This document shows, piece by piece, positions 1 through 7,258 of a DNA stretch of 11,649 bases. Below the pieces are notes generated by a model. The model was not told the origin of the DNA. It saw only the letters and a program-made list of their open reading frames with translations, and made no database searches. The position numbers were made by a program, and so were the translations under genes. The stretch covers positions 1 to 11,649 of the forward strand of contig CAKPPI010000028.1 in NCBI GenBank assembly GCA_934177545.1, in the 5' to 3' direction. Each line of letters opens with the position of its first letter. Position 1 is the stretch's first letter. The stretch is from an uncultured Bacilli bacterium (GTDB lineage Bacteria > Bacillota_I > Bacilli_A > RF39 > UBA660).

Positions 1-318
1 AGTCTATCTTAAAGCACAATAAAAGAAAGTAGATTTATGGTTTAAACACCCCCCCCCATGTTAACTTGCTGTAAACTTAATATATCCATGGGCGGGTCAC
101 CTCTACTTCCTCTTTATGTGTCTGTTTGTTGTTGATTTGCGAATTAAAATGTACACTTTTCTTCACCAATAACCCAACAGCCAAACACCTAACTCTCTCT
201 ATCTTCAACAATTTGATTTTATCAAATTTTTGGTAACTATTCAATCCCCTTTTCGCCAAATTAAAAGAGAAATTATCTCTCTCTTAAATCATATTATTCT
301 ATAAGTAATTACTAAATA
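1..318. other. Gene-poor stretch with C9 tract and atypical composition
   Basis: I find no convincing gene here. The stretch contains a run of nine C at 49-57, striking in such AT-rich DNA, and a locally GC-richer patch at about 88-110. A minus-strand open frame of 60 codons (77-259) begins with TTG, has no ribosome binding site, and uses TTG, AGG, GTG and CGC codons unlike the neighbouring genes, so I do not call it. The patch could be a remnant of transferred DNA, but no transposase or integrase motif is visible. A small A/T hairpin lies at 210-231 (AATTTGAT, 3-nt loop, ATCAAATT, then T's). Confidence 0.5.
262..287 (-). terminator. Possible weak terminator after the HerA-like gene
   Basis: About 30 nt downstream of the TAG stop at 319, the minus strand can form an AAGAGA...TCTCTT stem (arms at 280-285 and 265-270 on the plus strand) followed by TTAATTT. 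The stem is short and AT-rich, so termination efficiency is uncertain. Confidence 0.35.
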
Positions 319-2487
319 CTATAAGATAGTAGGAATATTATCATCATCATTTCCTGGCATTACTTCTGGAATCGGACTAATAGTATCTTGTGCTGGCATT
401 GGAGTTGGTATAACAGCTGGTTTGACATCTACTTGAGGTAAAATCACTTGTGGTGCTTGTTGACTAACCTCGATTTGTTGAGTTGTATTAATACTTGCCA
501 CCTGGTTAACTTCTGGTATAGTTTGTAAAGTTGTAGATGCGGTATTAACTACTTCAGGTTGAGGCTGTGATGAAATTGGTTGTGGTATAACCGGTTGTAT
601 AACGCTAGGCTCAACACTAGGCATTTGTTGAACATTAATACTATTATTAACAACTGGTGTAGGTTTAGGTTCCTCATAAACTGGTTGAGTTGGTGGAGTT
701 GGTTGAACAGTATTAGAGCTAGCCACAGTTCTATTACCATTCCAAATACTAACAACATCACAGTTACCACTCTTAGGCATAGGATCAGGCATTTTTAACT
801 TAACAATAAGAGGTATCTTAAATGCACTACCAAATCCTAGACAAGTACCAGATTGTAACGTCTTTTGTTTTTCAACAACATCATCAGAAATGTTTGGCAC
901 CATTTTTCTAATATAATCAACATCAACTGGATGATTCATTTTAAAGATTAGGAAATTAGAACACTGAGAAATAACAGTATCAGATAATTCTACTGGTCTT
1001 TGAGAAATAAGTCCTAGAATTAATCCATACTTTCTACCTTCCTTAGCAATACGTTCAAATATATTATAACCAATTAAAAATCTATCAGTGTCATTTTGAA
1101 TATATCTATGAGCTTCTTCAACAAGAATATGGAATGGGATACTTGCCCTGTTCTTTAATCCCTTAGTAAATTCAAATAAAAGTCTTGAATACACCTTAGT
1201 TATTACTTTAGCAAAATCATCATCTACATCATCTAAATTAATATTTATAATTTGATATTTTGTACCATTATTGATAATTAAATTAGATAAATATGTTTCT
1301 AAAGTTTCATATTTACCAGTAGGACTAGAAAAGTATTTAGCATTATTGGATGTAATTAAAGAATGAAGTCTAACTCTAAGTGTTACTGAATCAGCATAAG
1401 TTTGTTCATTGCGAAGCCATCCTTCACTAATTAAAGTAAAGTTTAAAGCCTTTTCCAAGTCTTCTAATGTATAATAACATTCCCTAGGTGGTTCATAATC
1501 ATCAAATTCGCTATGAATAAAGCCAGATACATACTCAGTTAACAAAACACTTTCTGAGAATTGTCCATGTGAATCAATTAAGAAACACTCTCTAAACTTT
1601 CTAACATAACCAATACCTTGCACAGGTGACTCCAAATTAAACTCTGGGGTAGAGCAACTAGCAAGAATTGAAAACACTTCATTTCTCTTATGAGGAGATG
1701 TTTCATTACTATATAATATAGTCATAATAGCTTTAGCAATTAGATGATTTTTAAATTTATTAGCGTCTCCACCCTGTGCAAATATTCTAGCTAACTTTAA
1801 CATTCTTTCAATAATTGGTAATTGTGAATGATTTGTTGCTTGTAAAAGTAAAGCTATATCAGTTTCATTAAGTAAGAATATTGGAAGTCTTAATGGTTCC
1901 CCCACTCCATCAGCTTCATTAGTAGTAAGAAATCTATAATGATAATTACTATCTATTCTATTTAAATCTTTAAAAGCATTATAATATTCCCCTGATGCAT
2001 CAAATATTAGAATATTTGATTTATAAGGAAATAATCTTTTATCCATAAACATATTTTGAATAATTCTAGAAATACCACAACTTTTACCACTACCACTATT
2101 ACCAAATATAGCAAAATGATTACTAAAGAAGTTATTTACATCTAAATACACCGGATGATCATTATAAAATGGACTAGCGCCTAATAACATATAACCAGCT
2201 TCATCCCTACCTACTATCATTGGTATTTCATTTTGTTCAATAACCCTAATACTAGCATCAATTTTAGGTTTTCTTAAAACACCACCTACTAGTTTATTAT
2301 CTACTATTTCGCCAAGAAAACGAACCTTTACAATATCATCTTGTAAATCGTCTACTTCTGCTAATATTTTCTTATTTTCATCTTCAATGACAAGATGTAG
2401 ATTCATCAAATTCATCGCAAGATGTTCTTTATCTTTTAATTTAATCTCTGCTCCTTGATCACCTATATAAATAATTCTATCAAACAT
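319..2487 (-). CDS. HerA/DUF87-family ATPase with Pro/Gln-rich C-terminal tail
   Basis: The product is a RecA-like hexameric translocase ATPase of the HerA/FtsK group (DUF87 and HerA central domain). I place the start at ATG 2487, giving 722 aa. AGGAG lies 9 nt upstream of it, whereas the in-frame TTG at 2496 abuts the ribosome binding site. An N-terminal beta-rich (HAS-barrel-like) region of about 120 aa precedes Walker A GNSGSGKS (residues 129-136). Walker B with a double acid, ILVEEAH, is near 454-460, and LISQRPVELSD carries a likely arginine finger near 497. Residues from about 587 to the end form a low-complexity tail rich in Pro, Gln, Thr and Val, absent from typical 500-600 aa HerA proteins. 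Family members move DNA, in archaea with the nuclease NurA, and some bacterial ones act in phage defence. No NurA, SIR2 or other nuclease gene lies next to this one, so its partner is unknown. A possible promoter of its own lies upstream, after a terminator behind the PH-domain gene. Confidence 0.85.
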   Translation of the reverse strand: MFDRIIYIGDQGAEIKLKDKEHLAMNLMNLHLVIEDENKKILAEVDDLQDDIVKVRFLGEIVDNKLVGGVLRKPKIDASIRVIEQNEIPMIVGRDEAGYMLLGASPFYNDHPVYLDVNNFFSNHFAIFGNSGSGKSCGISRIIQNMFMDKRLFPYKSNILIFDASGEYYNAFKDLNRIDSNYHYRFLTTNEADGVGEPLRLPIFLLNETDIALLLQATNHSQLPIIERMLKLARIFAQGGDANKFKNHLIAKAIMTILYSNETSPHKRNEVFSILASCSTPEFNLESPVQGIGYVRKFRECFLIDSHGQFSESVLLTEYVSGFIHSEFDDYEPPRECYYTLEDLEKALNFTLISEGWLRNEQTYADSVTLRVRLHSLITSNNAKYFSSPTGKYETLETYLSNLIINNGTKYQIININLDDVDDDFAKVITKVYSRLLFEFTKGLKNRASIPFHILVEEAHRYIQNDTDRFLIGYNIFERIAKEGRKYGLILGLISQRPVELSDTVISQCSNFLIFKMNHPVDVDYIRKMVPNISDDVVEKQKTLQSGTCLGFGSAFKIPLIVKLKMPDPMPKSGNCDVVSIWNGNRTVASSNTVQPTPPTQPVYEEPKPTPVVNNSINVQQMPSVEPSVIQPVIPQPISSQPQPEVVNTASTTLQTIPEVNQVASINTTQQIEVSQQAPQVILPQVDVKPAVIPTPMPAQDTISPIPEVMPGNDDDNIPTIL

Positions 2488-2512
2488 AAAAGCCAACTCC
2501 TATCTTATAACA

Positions 2513-2521
2513 ATTGTATCA
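2513..2521 (-). promoter_or_regulatory. Possible extended -10 promoter for the HerA-like gene
   Basis: The minus strand reads TG-A-TACAAT (-10 at 2513-2518), an extended -10 element about 26 nt before the HerA-like start codon. No good -35 sits at 17 bp. A perfect TATAAT at 2530-2535 is an alternative. Either would start transcription after the terminator at 2538-2562. Confidence 0.4.
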
Positions 2522-2537
2522 CAAAAATAATTATAGC

Positions 2538-2562
2538 AAAAGAAAAAGAGAAATTTTTCTCT
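2538..2562 (-). terminator. Intrinsic terminator after the PH-domain gene
   Basis: On the minus strand the stem AGAGAA-(4-nt loop)-TTCTCT is followed directly by TTTTCTTTT. The hairpin begins within the TAG stop codon (2561-2563) of the PH-domain gene. It separates the two upstream genes from the HerA-like gene. Confidence 0.6.
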
Positions 2563-3007
2563 ATGATTCCTCTTTATAAAGATTAAATTTTGCATCATGC
2601 ATAAAACTAGATACTTTTTTCTCTATTTCTGGTAAAGCTCTCTTATCAATATTACTTAGAATAATAAACTCATGTAACATATCAATTTCTACTTTTCCAA
2701 AGATAACACCACTTTTAACTTTTAAATCACTAAACATATCAGGTGTAATACTATCAAAGAAATAGCCAACTACTACCCTATCTCTTCCTATAACTAATCT
2801 CTTATTGGTAAGAACAATAACACCTGTTCCTAAGATATTAAGTGGATTATCATTTTTCTGAGCATAAAAAGCATAGATTATTTCCTCATCATCATAAAGA
2901 TGCTTTAAAACTATTTTACTATTCTTTTCAAGTCTCCACCCAATAGTCATTGGATATTTTGATCTAAATTCACTAAGTAATCTTCTTAGTTTTTCTTCAT
3001 TATTCAT
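2561..3007 (-). CDS. Bacterial PH-domain protein (YokE-like), hypothetical
   Basis: A 148-aa soluble protein with no signal peptide or membrane segment. The start is ATG 3007: GGTGAT at 3011-3016 is positioned to pair with the 16S tail, and the TTG at 3010 directly abuts it. After a helical N terminus of about 35 residues, the sequence has a PH-like beta pattern. It includes GVIVLTNKRLVIG (about residues 61-73), the characteristic strand-turn-strand of bacterial PH domains, and a following GVIFGKVEID segment. Such domains often occur in small proteins of unknown role in Gram-positive bacteria. The start lies only 10 nt after the stop of the thioredoxin-like gene, so the two form an operon. 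No catalytic residues are evident. The family call rests on pattern recognition. Confidence 0.65.
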   Translation of the reverse strand: MNNEEKLRRLLSEFRSKYPMTIGWRLEKNSKIVLKHLYDDEEIIYAFYAQKNDNPLNILGTGVIVLTNKRLVIGRDRVVVGYFFDSITPDMFSDLKVKSGVIFGKVEIDMLHEFIILSNIDKRALPEIEKKVSSFMHDAKFNLYKEES

Positions 3008-3017
3008 CAAATCACCA

Positions 3018-3566
3018 TTAATCTTTTATGAAATCATATTTTTTAAAGAATGACATAATATCTTCTTTAGAAGTTAATCCTTCAATTTTATCTACAATCT
3101 TATTCTTTTGAACAACTAGAATTAATGGAGTACCATATCCTTCACTGAAATAGTCATCAGATTTAATTAGCTTTGTATTACCATCATCGTCAAGTTCATC
3201 AGTATTTAAATAATTAACTGTAATCTTTGTTTCATATATAATATTTTTCATAATTGGATCTTCTTGTTGACAGTAATGACAAGTTGGTCTTGAAATATAG
3301 ATAATTGACTTATCACTACCTTTCTTAAGTGATAAATATTCATCAATATCAATACTATTTAATTCAGCCTGTTTATCTTCACTAATACTAGAACTATCAT
3401 CACTATCTGTAGAAGTATTATTATTATCACTTGTAGTTGTCTTATTACTAGAAGTATTTTTATCTGATTTAATCTCTGAAGCAAGATAACTGCCTCCAAA
3501 CACAATAATTAATACTAATATTATGATAGCAACTGTTTTAAGTTGTTCTTTTTTCTTATTATCCAT
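3018..3566 (-). CDS. Membrane-anchored thioredoxin-like protein
   Basis: A 182-aa protein predicted to sit outside the cell on an N-terminal anchor: a Lys-rich N terminus, then a hydrophobic segment at about residues 11-29. A Ser/Thr/Asn/Asp-rich linker (about 34-66) joins it to a thioredoxin-fold domain (about 70-182). The domain has a CHYC redox motif (Cys96, Cys99) after strand SIIYISRPT, and a Gly-Thr-Pro turn whose Pro147 is in the cis-Pro position. The likely role is disulfide or thiol redox chemistry at the cell surface. The substrate is unknown, and no CcdA or DsbD partner is nearby. AGAGGAG lies 8 nt upstream of the ATG, and a strong promoter precedes it. It leads an operon with the PH-domain gene. 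Confidence 0.8.
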   Translation of the reverse strand: MDNKKKEQLKTVAIIILVLIIVFGGSYLASEIKSDKNTSSNKTTTSDNNNTSTDSDDSSSISEDKQAELNSIDIDEYLSLKKGSDKSIIYISRPTCHYCQQEDPIMKNIIYETKITVNYLNTDELDDDGNTKLIKSDDYFSEGYGTPLILVVQKNKIVDKIEGLTSKEDIMSFFKKYDFIKD

Positions 3567-3589
3567 ATTTAATTCTCCTCTCTAGCAAG

Positions 3590-3619
3590 ATTATAACATA
3601 TTTTATTTTATTTTGTCGA
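3590..3619 (-). promoter_or_regulatory. Promoter of the thioredoxin-like/PH operon
   Basis: On the minus strand TCGACA (3614-3619) and a perfect TATAAT (3590-3595) are separated by 18 bp. A TG dinucleotide one base before TATAAT makes an extended -10. Transcription would start about 17 nt before the ATG at 3566. Confidence 0.7.
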
Positions 3620-3622
3620 ATA

Positions 3623-3651
3623 TTGACTGTAAATTTTCATCGTTTTATCAC
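3623..3651 (+). promoter_or_regulatory. Probable promoter of the dehydratase-activase operon
   Basis: TTGACT (3623-3628), a 17-bp spacer and TATCAC (3646-3651) lie about 29 nt before the ATG at 3680. The -10 is a weaker match. Its -35 is only 3 bp from the -35 of the divergent promoter at 3614-3619, so RNA polymerase binding at the two may be mutually exclusive. Confidence 0.5.
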
Positions 3652-3679
3652 ATAAGGTTATAAGGAAAGGAAGGCTCTT

Positions 3680-4585
3680 ATGGATAAAGTTGGAATACCT
3701 AGAGGTTTTTTATACTACCGCTATGGTGTATTATGGAAAAGTTTTTTTGATGTATTAGAAATACCTTATATAGTCAGTGATAATACTACTTACAAGACAT
3801 TAGAAAGAGGAAAAAACATTGCTTTAGATGAAGCTTGTTTATCCATGAAAATATTCTTGGGACAAATAGATGAGATAAAAGATAAGTGTGATACTATCTT
3901 TATTCCAAGAATCTACTCTTTAAAGAAGAATGAACAAGTATGTACTAATTTTAATGCCCTATATGATTTAGTTAGAGTACTATTTAATAAGAAGATACTA
4001 AACTATAATGTTGATGTAGAACACCATAACAGTGAGAAGAAAGCTTTTATTCTACTAGGAAAAGAATTTGGCTTTAGTTACTTTGAATCTAATAATGCTT
4101 ATTTAATTGCTAAAGAAAAGGAAAAGTTATATCTTGATAAGCTTAAGAAAAGTGGTTTAGAAAAACTTAGATCTAAGAAGAAAAAAGTCCTTTTATTAGG
4201 ACACAGTTATAACTTATTAGATTCTCTAATCGGTGGTAGTGTTACTAAGTATTTAAAAGAAAATGATATAGAAATAATTTATAGTCATGAAATAGATAGA
4301 AATATAATTGAAGATGAATGCAAAAGGATTTCTAAGACTGTTCACTGGACAATGAATAAAGAATTACTAGGAGCTTTCTCTTATTATAAAGATAAAGTTG
4401 ATGGGATTATTTTAATATCAGCTTTTCCTTGTGGACCTGACTCTTTAACTAATGAAATGATTATAAGAAAGAAAGGTAATAGTAAAGTACTCTTACTTAC
4501 TTTTGAAGAGATTAATAGTGATATTGCTATTATTACTAGATTAGAAAGCTTTATAGATATGTTGAAAGGAGGTATTCATCTTTGA
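3680..4585 (+). CDS. DUF2229-type 2-hydroxyacyl-CoA dehydratase activase-related protein (COG3580-like)
   Basis: A 301-aa cytoplasmic protein matching the N-terminal conserved pattern of DUF2229: VGIPRGFLYYRYGVLWKSFF at residues 4-23, then a serine plus threonine block and DEACLSMK with Cys53. Further cysteines in conserved-looking settings are Cys88 (EQVCTNF) and Cys251 (AFPCGPDS); such Cys commonly ligate Fe-S clusters in 2-hydroxyacyl-CoA dehydratase-related proteins. In many Clostridia this domain is part of one very large polypeptide together with activase domains and a COG3581 domain; here it is a separate gene. An AAGGAAGG ribosome binding site sits 5-6 nt before the ATG. The stop TGA overlaps the TTG start of the next gene, implying translational coupling. 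The substrate is unknown. A radical, ATP-driven reduction is inferred from family context only. Confidence 0.8.
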   Translation: MDKVGIPRGFLYYRYGVLWKSFFDVLEIPYIVSDNTTYKTLERGKNIALDEACLSMKIFLGQIDEIKDKCDTIFIPRIYSLKKNEQVCTNFNALYDLVRVLFNKKILNYNVDVEHHNSEKKAFILLGKEFGFSYFESNNAYLIAKEKEKLYLDKLKKSGLEKLRSKKKKVLLLGHSYNLLDSLIGGSVTKYLKENDIEIIYSHEIDRNIIEDECKRISKTVHWTMNKELLGAFSYYKDKVDGIILISAFPCGPDSLTNEMIIRKKGNSKVLLLTFEEINSDIAIITRLESFIDMLKGGIHL

Positions 4586-5646
4586 AAAAGGTACTAGCTT
4601 TTCCTCAACTAGGTGATTATAAACACCCAATTGGTAAGTTTTTAAGAAGAGTTACTAACTTAGAAGTAATTGATACTCCACCTATTACTAGAAAGACTAT
4701 TGATTTAGGTAGTAAATACTCACCTGATTCTGTTTGTATCCCTTTTAAATATAATTTAGGTAACTTTATAGAAGCCTTAGATATGGGAGCTAATGTTTTA
4801 TTACAAGCAGGAGGAGGATGCAGATATAGATATTATGCAGAAGTACAAGAAACCATTTTAAAAGATTTAGGATATAACTTTGAATTTATTCAAATAATTG
4901 GTGGTGATAGTTTAAATTTTAAGGAAGTATTTACTATCTTTAAGAAGTTAAATCCTACTCTTACTAAACGGCAGTTTATTCATGAAGGACTATCTACTCT
5001 TTTATATATTAATTATTTAGATAAACTAGATATAGAAATTAGAAAAAGAATTGGTTTTGAAAAAAATAAAGGTTCTTTTCTAAGATTAAAGAATAGATTT
5101 ATTAGTGAATGTAATAATGCTAAAGGTATATTTGCTCTTAGAAAGATATATAAAGATTCTCTAAGAAATTTAAAGACTATTCCCATTAATAAACCAAAAG
5201 ATTGTTTAAAAGTAGGTATTATTGGCGAACTTTATACTGCTATGGAGCCATATTCTAACTATGAACTAGAAAAAACTTTAGCAAGTTATCATATAGAGAT
5301 TAAAAGATTTACTAATGTTAGTTATCTCTTATGGCAAAAGAAGTTTTTACTTCCCTTTATGAAGTTTAGAATTAGAAAGTACTGTAAATATACTTTAGGG
5401 GCAGATGGGCTTGATAATGTCTACCGAATTAATTATTTAAAAAGACATCACTTTGATGGTGTCATTCATACTAAACCAACAGGATGTACTCCAGAAATAG
5501 GAGCTATTCCAATTATGATTAAGGAAGCTAAAGATTTAAATATTCCTATTACTTTTTTCTCTTTTGATGAACAAAGTGGTTTAGATGGAATAAAGACTAG
5601 ATTAGAAGCTTTTTATGATTTATTAAATTTTAAGAGGGAGGGATAA
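4582..5646 (+). CDS. 2-hydroxyacyl-CoA dehydratase-related protein (COG3581-like)
   Basis: A 354-aa protein. The start is a TTG codon at 4582, supported by a perfect AAGGAGGT 8 nt upstream and by the 4-nt overlap (TTGA) with the preceding stop. The N-terminal half has KYSPDSVCIPFKYNLG (Cys52) and LLQAGGGCRYRYY (Cys80). The C-terminal part has a second Rossmann-like segment starting KVGIIGELYTAMEPYSNYELE (about residues 210-230) and TGCTPEIGA (Cys302). These match the family of Fe-S dehydratase subunit-like proteins that accompany DUF2229. The protein should work with its two neighbours as one complex or pathway. Whether it is a true dehydratase or a reductase of unknown substrate cannot be told from sequence. 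Confidence 0.8.
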   Translation: MKKVLAFPQLGDYKHPIGKFLRRVTNLEVIDTPPITRKTIDLGSKYSPDSVCIPFKYNLGNFIEALDMGANVLLQAGGGCRYRYYAEVQETILKDLGYNFEFIQIIGGDSLNFKEVFTIFKKLNPTLTKRQFIHEGLSTLLYINYLDKLDIEIRKRIGFEKNKGSFLRLKNRFISECNNAKGIFALRKIYKDSLRNLKTIPINKPKDCLKVGIIGELYTAMEPYSNYELEKTLASYHIEIKRFTNVSYLLWQKKFLLPFMKFRIRKYCKYTLGADGLDNVYRINYLKRHHFDGVIHTKPTGCTPEIGAIPIMIKEAKDLNIPITFFSFDEQSGLDGIKTRLEAFYDLLNFKREG

Positions 5647-5648
5647 TA

Positions 5649-6596
5649 ATGACTGGTTATTTAGGTATTGATATTGGTTCTATTTCTACTAAAGGTGTAG
5701 TAATTGATGAAGATAATAATATAGTAGCTAGTAGTTATTTATGGACTGAAGGTGATCCAGTTAAAGCAGTTAAGAAAGTTTTAAAGGAATTAGAAAAAGA
5801 TTGTAAGGATATAAAGATATTAGGAGTTGGTACTACTGGTTCTGCTAGAAAGTTAATTGGTACCATGTTAGAAGCAGTTAGTATTAAAAATGAAATAACT
5901 GCTCATGCTATTGGAACTTTATCTAGATATCCTGATATTAGAACTATACTAGAAATAGGTGGACAAGATTCTAAGATAATTTTACTAGATAATAAGATAG
6001 TTACTGATTATGCGATGAATACTTTATGTGCTGCTGGTACTGGTAGTTTCTTATCTAGTCAAGCTAAAAGATTAGGACTTGATGTTAAAGACTTTGGAAC
6101 AATCGCTCTTACTAGTAAGAATCCAACTAGTATTGCAGCAAGATGTACTGTCTTTGCTGAAAGTGACTTAGTTCATAAATTACAAATGGGTTATCAAAAA
6201 AACGATATAATCGCTGGTCTTTGTTACAGTGTAGCAAGTAATTATTTAAATAATGTAGCAAAAGGTAAAAAAATAGAAGGACCCATTATCTTTCAAGGTG
6301 GTGTTAGTAAAAATGTTGGCGTAAAAAAAGCTTTTGAAGATTTATTAAAGGAAGATATAATTGTTGATGATAATGGACATTTAATGGGAGCTTTAGGTAG
6401 TGCTATTCTTGCCAAGAAAAGTGGTATAAAGAAGAAGTTTAATTTTAAAGTACGTGATGCTAAGTTTGAAACTAGTGGTATTACCTGCAAGGGATGTCCT
6501 AATCATTGTGAAATTATCATTGTTAAAAAGAATGGTAAAATACTAGATACTTGGGGAAACCGTTGTCCAAAAGGTGCCCTAACAATAAAAGAATAA
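5649..6596 (+). CDS. Acyl-CoA dehydratase activase (BadF/BadG/BcrA/BcrD ATPase family)
   Basis: A 315-aa ASKHA-fold ATPase of the type that uses ATP hydrolysis to drive electrons from an Fe-S cluster to a dehydratase or reductase. The phosphate-binding segment GIDIGSISTKG is at residues 6-16, followed by GVGTTGSAR (59-67) and LEIGGQDSK (101-109). LCAAGTGSFL has Cys127 and AARCTVFAES has Cys166, the two cysteines that in the HgdC family bridge one [4Fe-4S] cluster across a homodimer. FQGGVSKN (215-222) is the second nucleotide-binding segment. A short C-terminal extension adds a four-cysteine motif (Cys280, Cys283, Cys287, Cys306 in GNRCPKG), resembling a metal-binding part of the large fused clostridial proteins. 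The start is ATG 5649, 2 nt after the previous stop, with GAGGGAGGG 6 nt upstream. This is the last gene of the operon. Confidence 0.9.
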   Translation: MTGYLGIDIGSISTKGVVIDEDNNIVASSYLWTEGDPVKAVKKVLKELEKDCKDIKILGVGTTGSARKLIGTMLEAVSIKNEITAHAIGTLSRYPDIRTILEIGGQDSKIILLDNKIVTDYAMNTLCAAGTGSFLSSQAKRLGLDVKDFGTIALTSKNPTSIAARCTVFAESDLVHKLQMGYQKNDIIAGLCYSVASNYLNNVAKGKKIEGPIIFQGGVSKNVGVKKAFEDLLKEDIIVDDNGHLMGALGSAILAKKSGIKKKFNFKVRDAKFETSGITCKGCPNHCEIIIVKKNGKILDTWGNRCPKGALTIKE

Positions 6597-6618
6597 CCGA
6601 AAAATCAGTTATTCTTTT
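6587..6618. terminator. Bidirectional terminator between convergent genes
   Basis: An 11-bp perfect stem, AAAAGAATAAC (6587-6597) with GTTATTCTTTT (6608-6618), closes a 10-nt loop. It is flanked by A's and T's, so it can terminate on both strands. The stop codons of both convergent genes (6594-6596 plus, 6617-6619 minus) fall within or at the edge of the stem. Confidence 0.75.
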
Positions 6619-7258
6619 AATTTTTATAAATATCTTCTAATGCCGTCGATTTAGGCTCTTCAACAATTGTTAGTTTCGGCTCTTCTACTGGCTTAACTTC
6701 TTCTTTCTGATTATTAATAAGATTTATATTATCAGTAGGTTGATAAATATTTTCTACTGAAGTTACTACCGGATTATTAGATGTGTTTTCAAAATTATTA
6801 TTTTCTTCATGTACTACATGATTACCTTCCGTTATTAAAGTCTTAATATTTTTTACCGTTCCAAAAATTCCAGCTATCATAAAGACTATAGCAACCAGCG
6901 GAAAAACAATTTTTGAACTAGCATCATGCTTCCATACTACATCCAAAGGATCATCAGGATTATATTTAAAATTGATAGTTGATCCCCGAGCATAAACATC
7001 ATCATATGAAGACATAGTAGTATGGGCATGATAAACTTTTCCATCAACCTCATATTCAACAGTAATATCTGTTGTTTTTGTTCCGTTTTCTTCCTTTGTA
7101 TCAATCCAAGTTACTACACCACTTATATCTTTATATGTATTTTGTTTGTAATCATAATCTTTTGTAAATTTTATAGAAAATACTAATAACCCTATTCCTA
7201 GCAAAAAGACTAATATACATAAAAGTATTTGAGTACTAACCTTCGTTTCTATTTTCAT
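6617..7258 (-). CDS. DUF3592-like two-TM membrane protein
   Basis: A 213-aa protein with transmembrane segments at about residues 9-30 and 117-135. Between them is a loop domain containing ISGVVTWIDTKEE, VEYEVDGKVYHA and INFKYNPDDPLDVV. This follows the DUF3592 pattern of an exposed beta domain between two TM helices that ends in a Y-x-P-x-x-P turn. After TM2 there is a charged, Asn/Glu-rich cytoplasmic tail of about 75 residues ending in EDIYKN, predicted to be disordered. The ATG overlaps the preceding gene's TGA (ATGA), and GAGGGTG lies just upstream inside that gene, so the two are translationally coupled. The molecular function of the family is unknown. Confidence 0.65.
   Translation of the reverse strand: MKIETKVSTQILLCILVFLLGIGLLVFSIKFTKDYDYKQNTYKDISGVVTWIDTKEENGTKTTDITVEYEVDGKVYHAHTTMSSYDDVYARGSTINFKYNPDDPLDVVWKHDASSKIVFPLVAIVFMIAGIFGTVKNIKTLITEGNHVVHEENNNFENTSNNPVVTSVENIYQPTDNINLINNQKEEVKPVEEPKLTIVEEPKSTALEDIYKN

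Noticed and set aside
77..259. Minus-strand open frame of 60 codons
   Set aside because: It has a TTG start without a ribosome binding site, codon use unlike the neighbouring genes, and no recognisable domain. It may be a relic but cannot be supported as a gene.
580..798. Open frames opposite the HerA-like tail (also 549-770 minus)
   Set aside because: Shadow frames caused by the low-complexity Pro/Gln-rich coding sequence; no start signals.
6293..6490. Minus-strand open frame within the activase gene
   Set aside because: Shadow of a conserved ATPase coding region.
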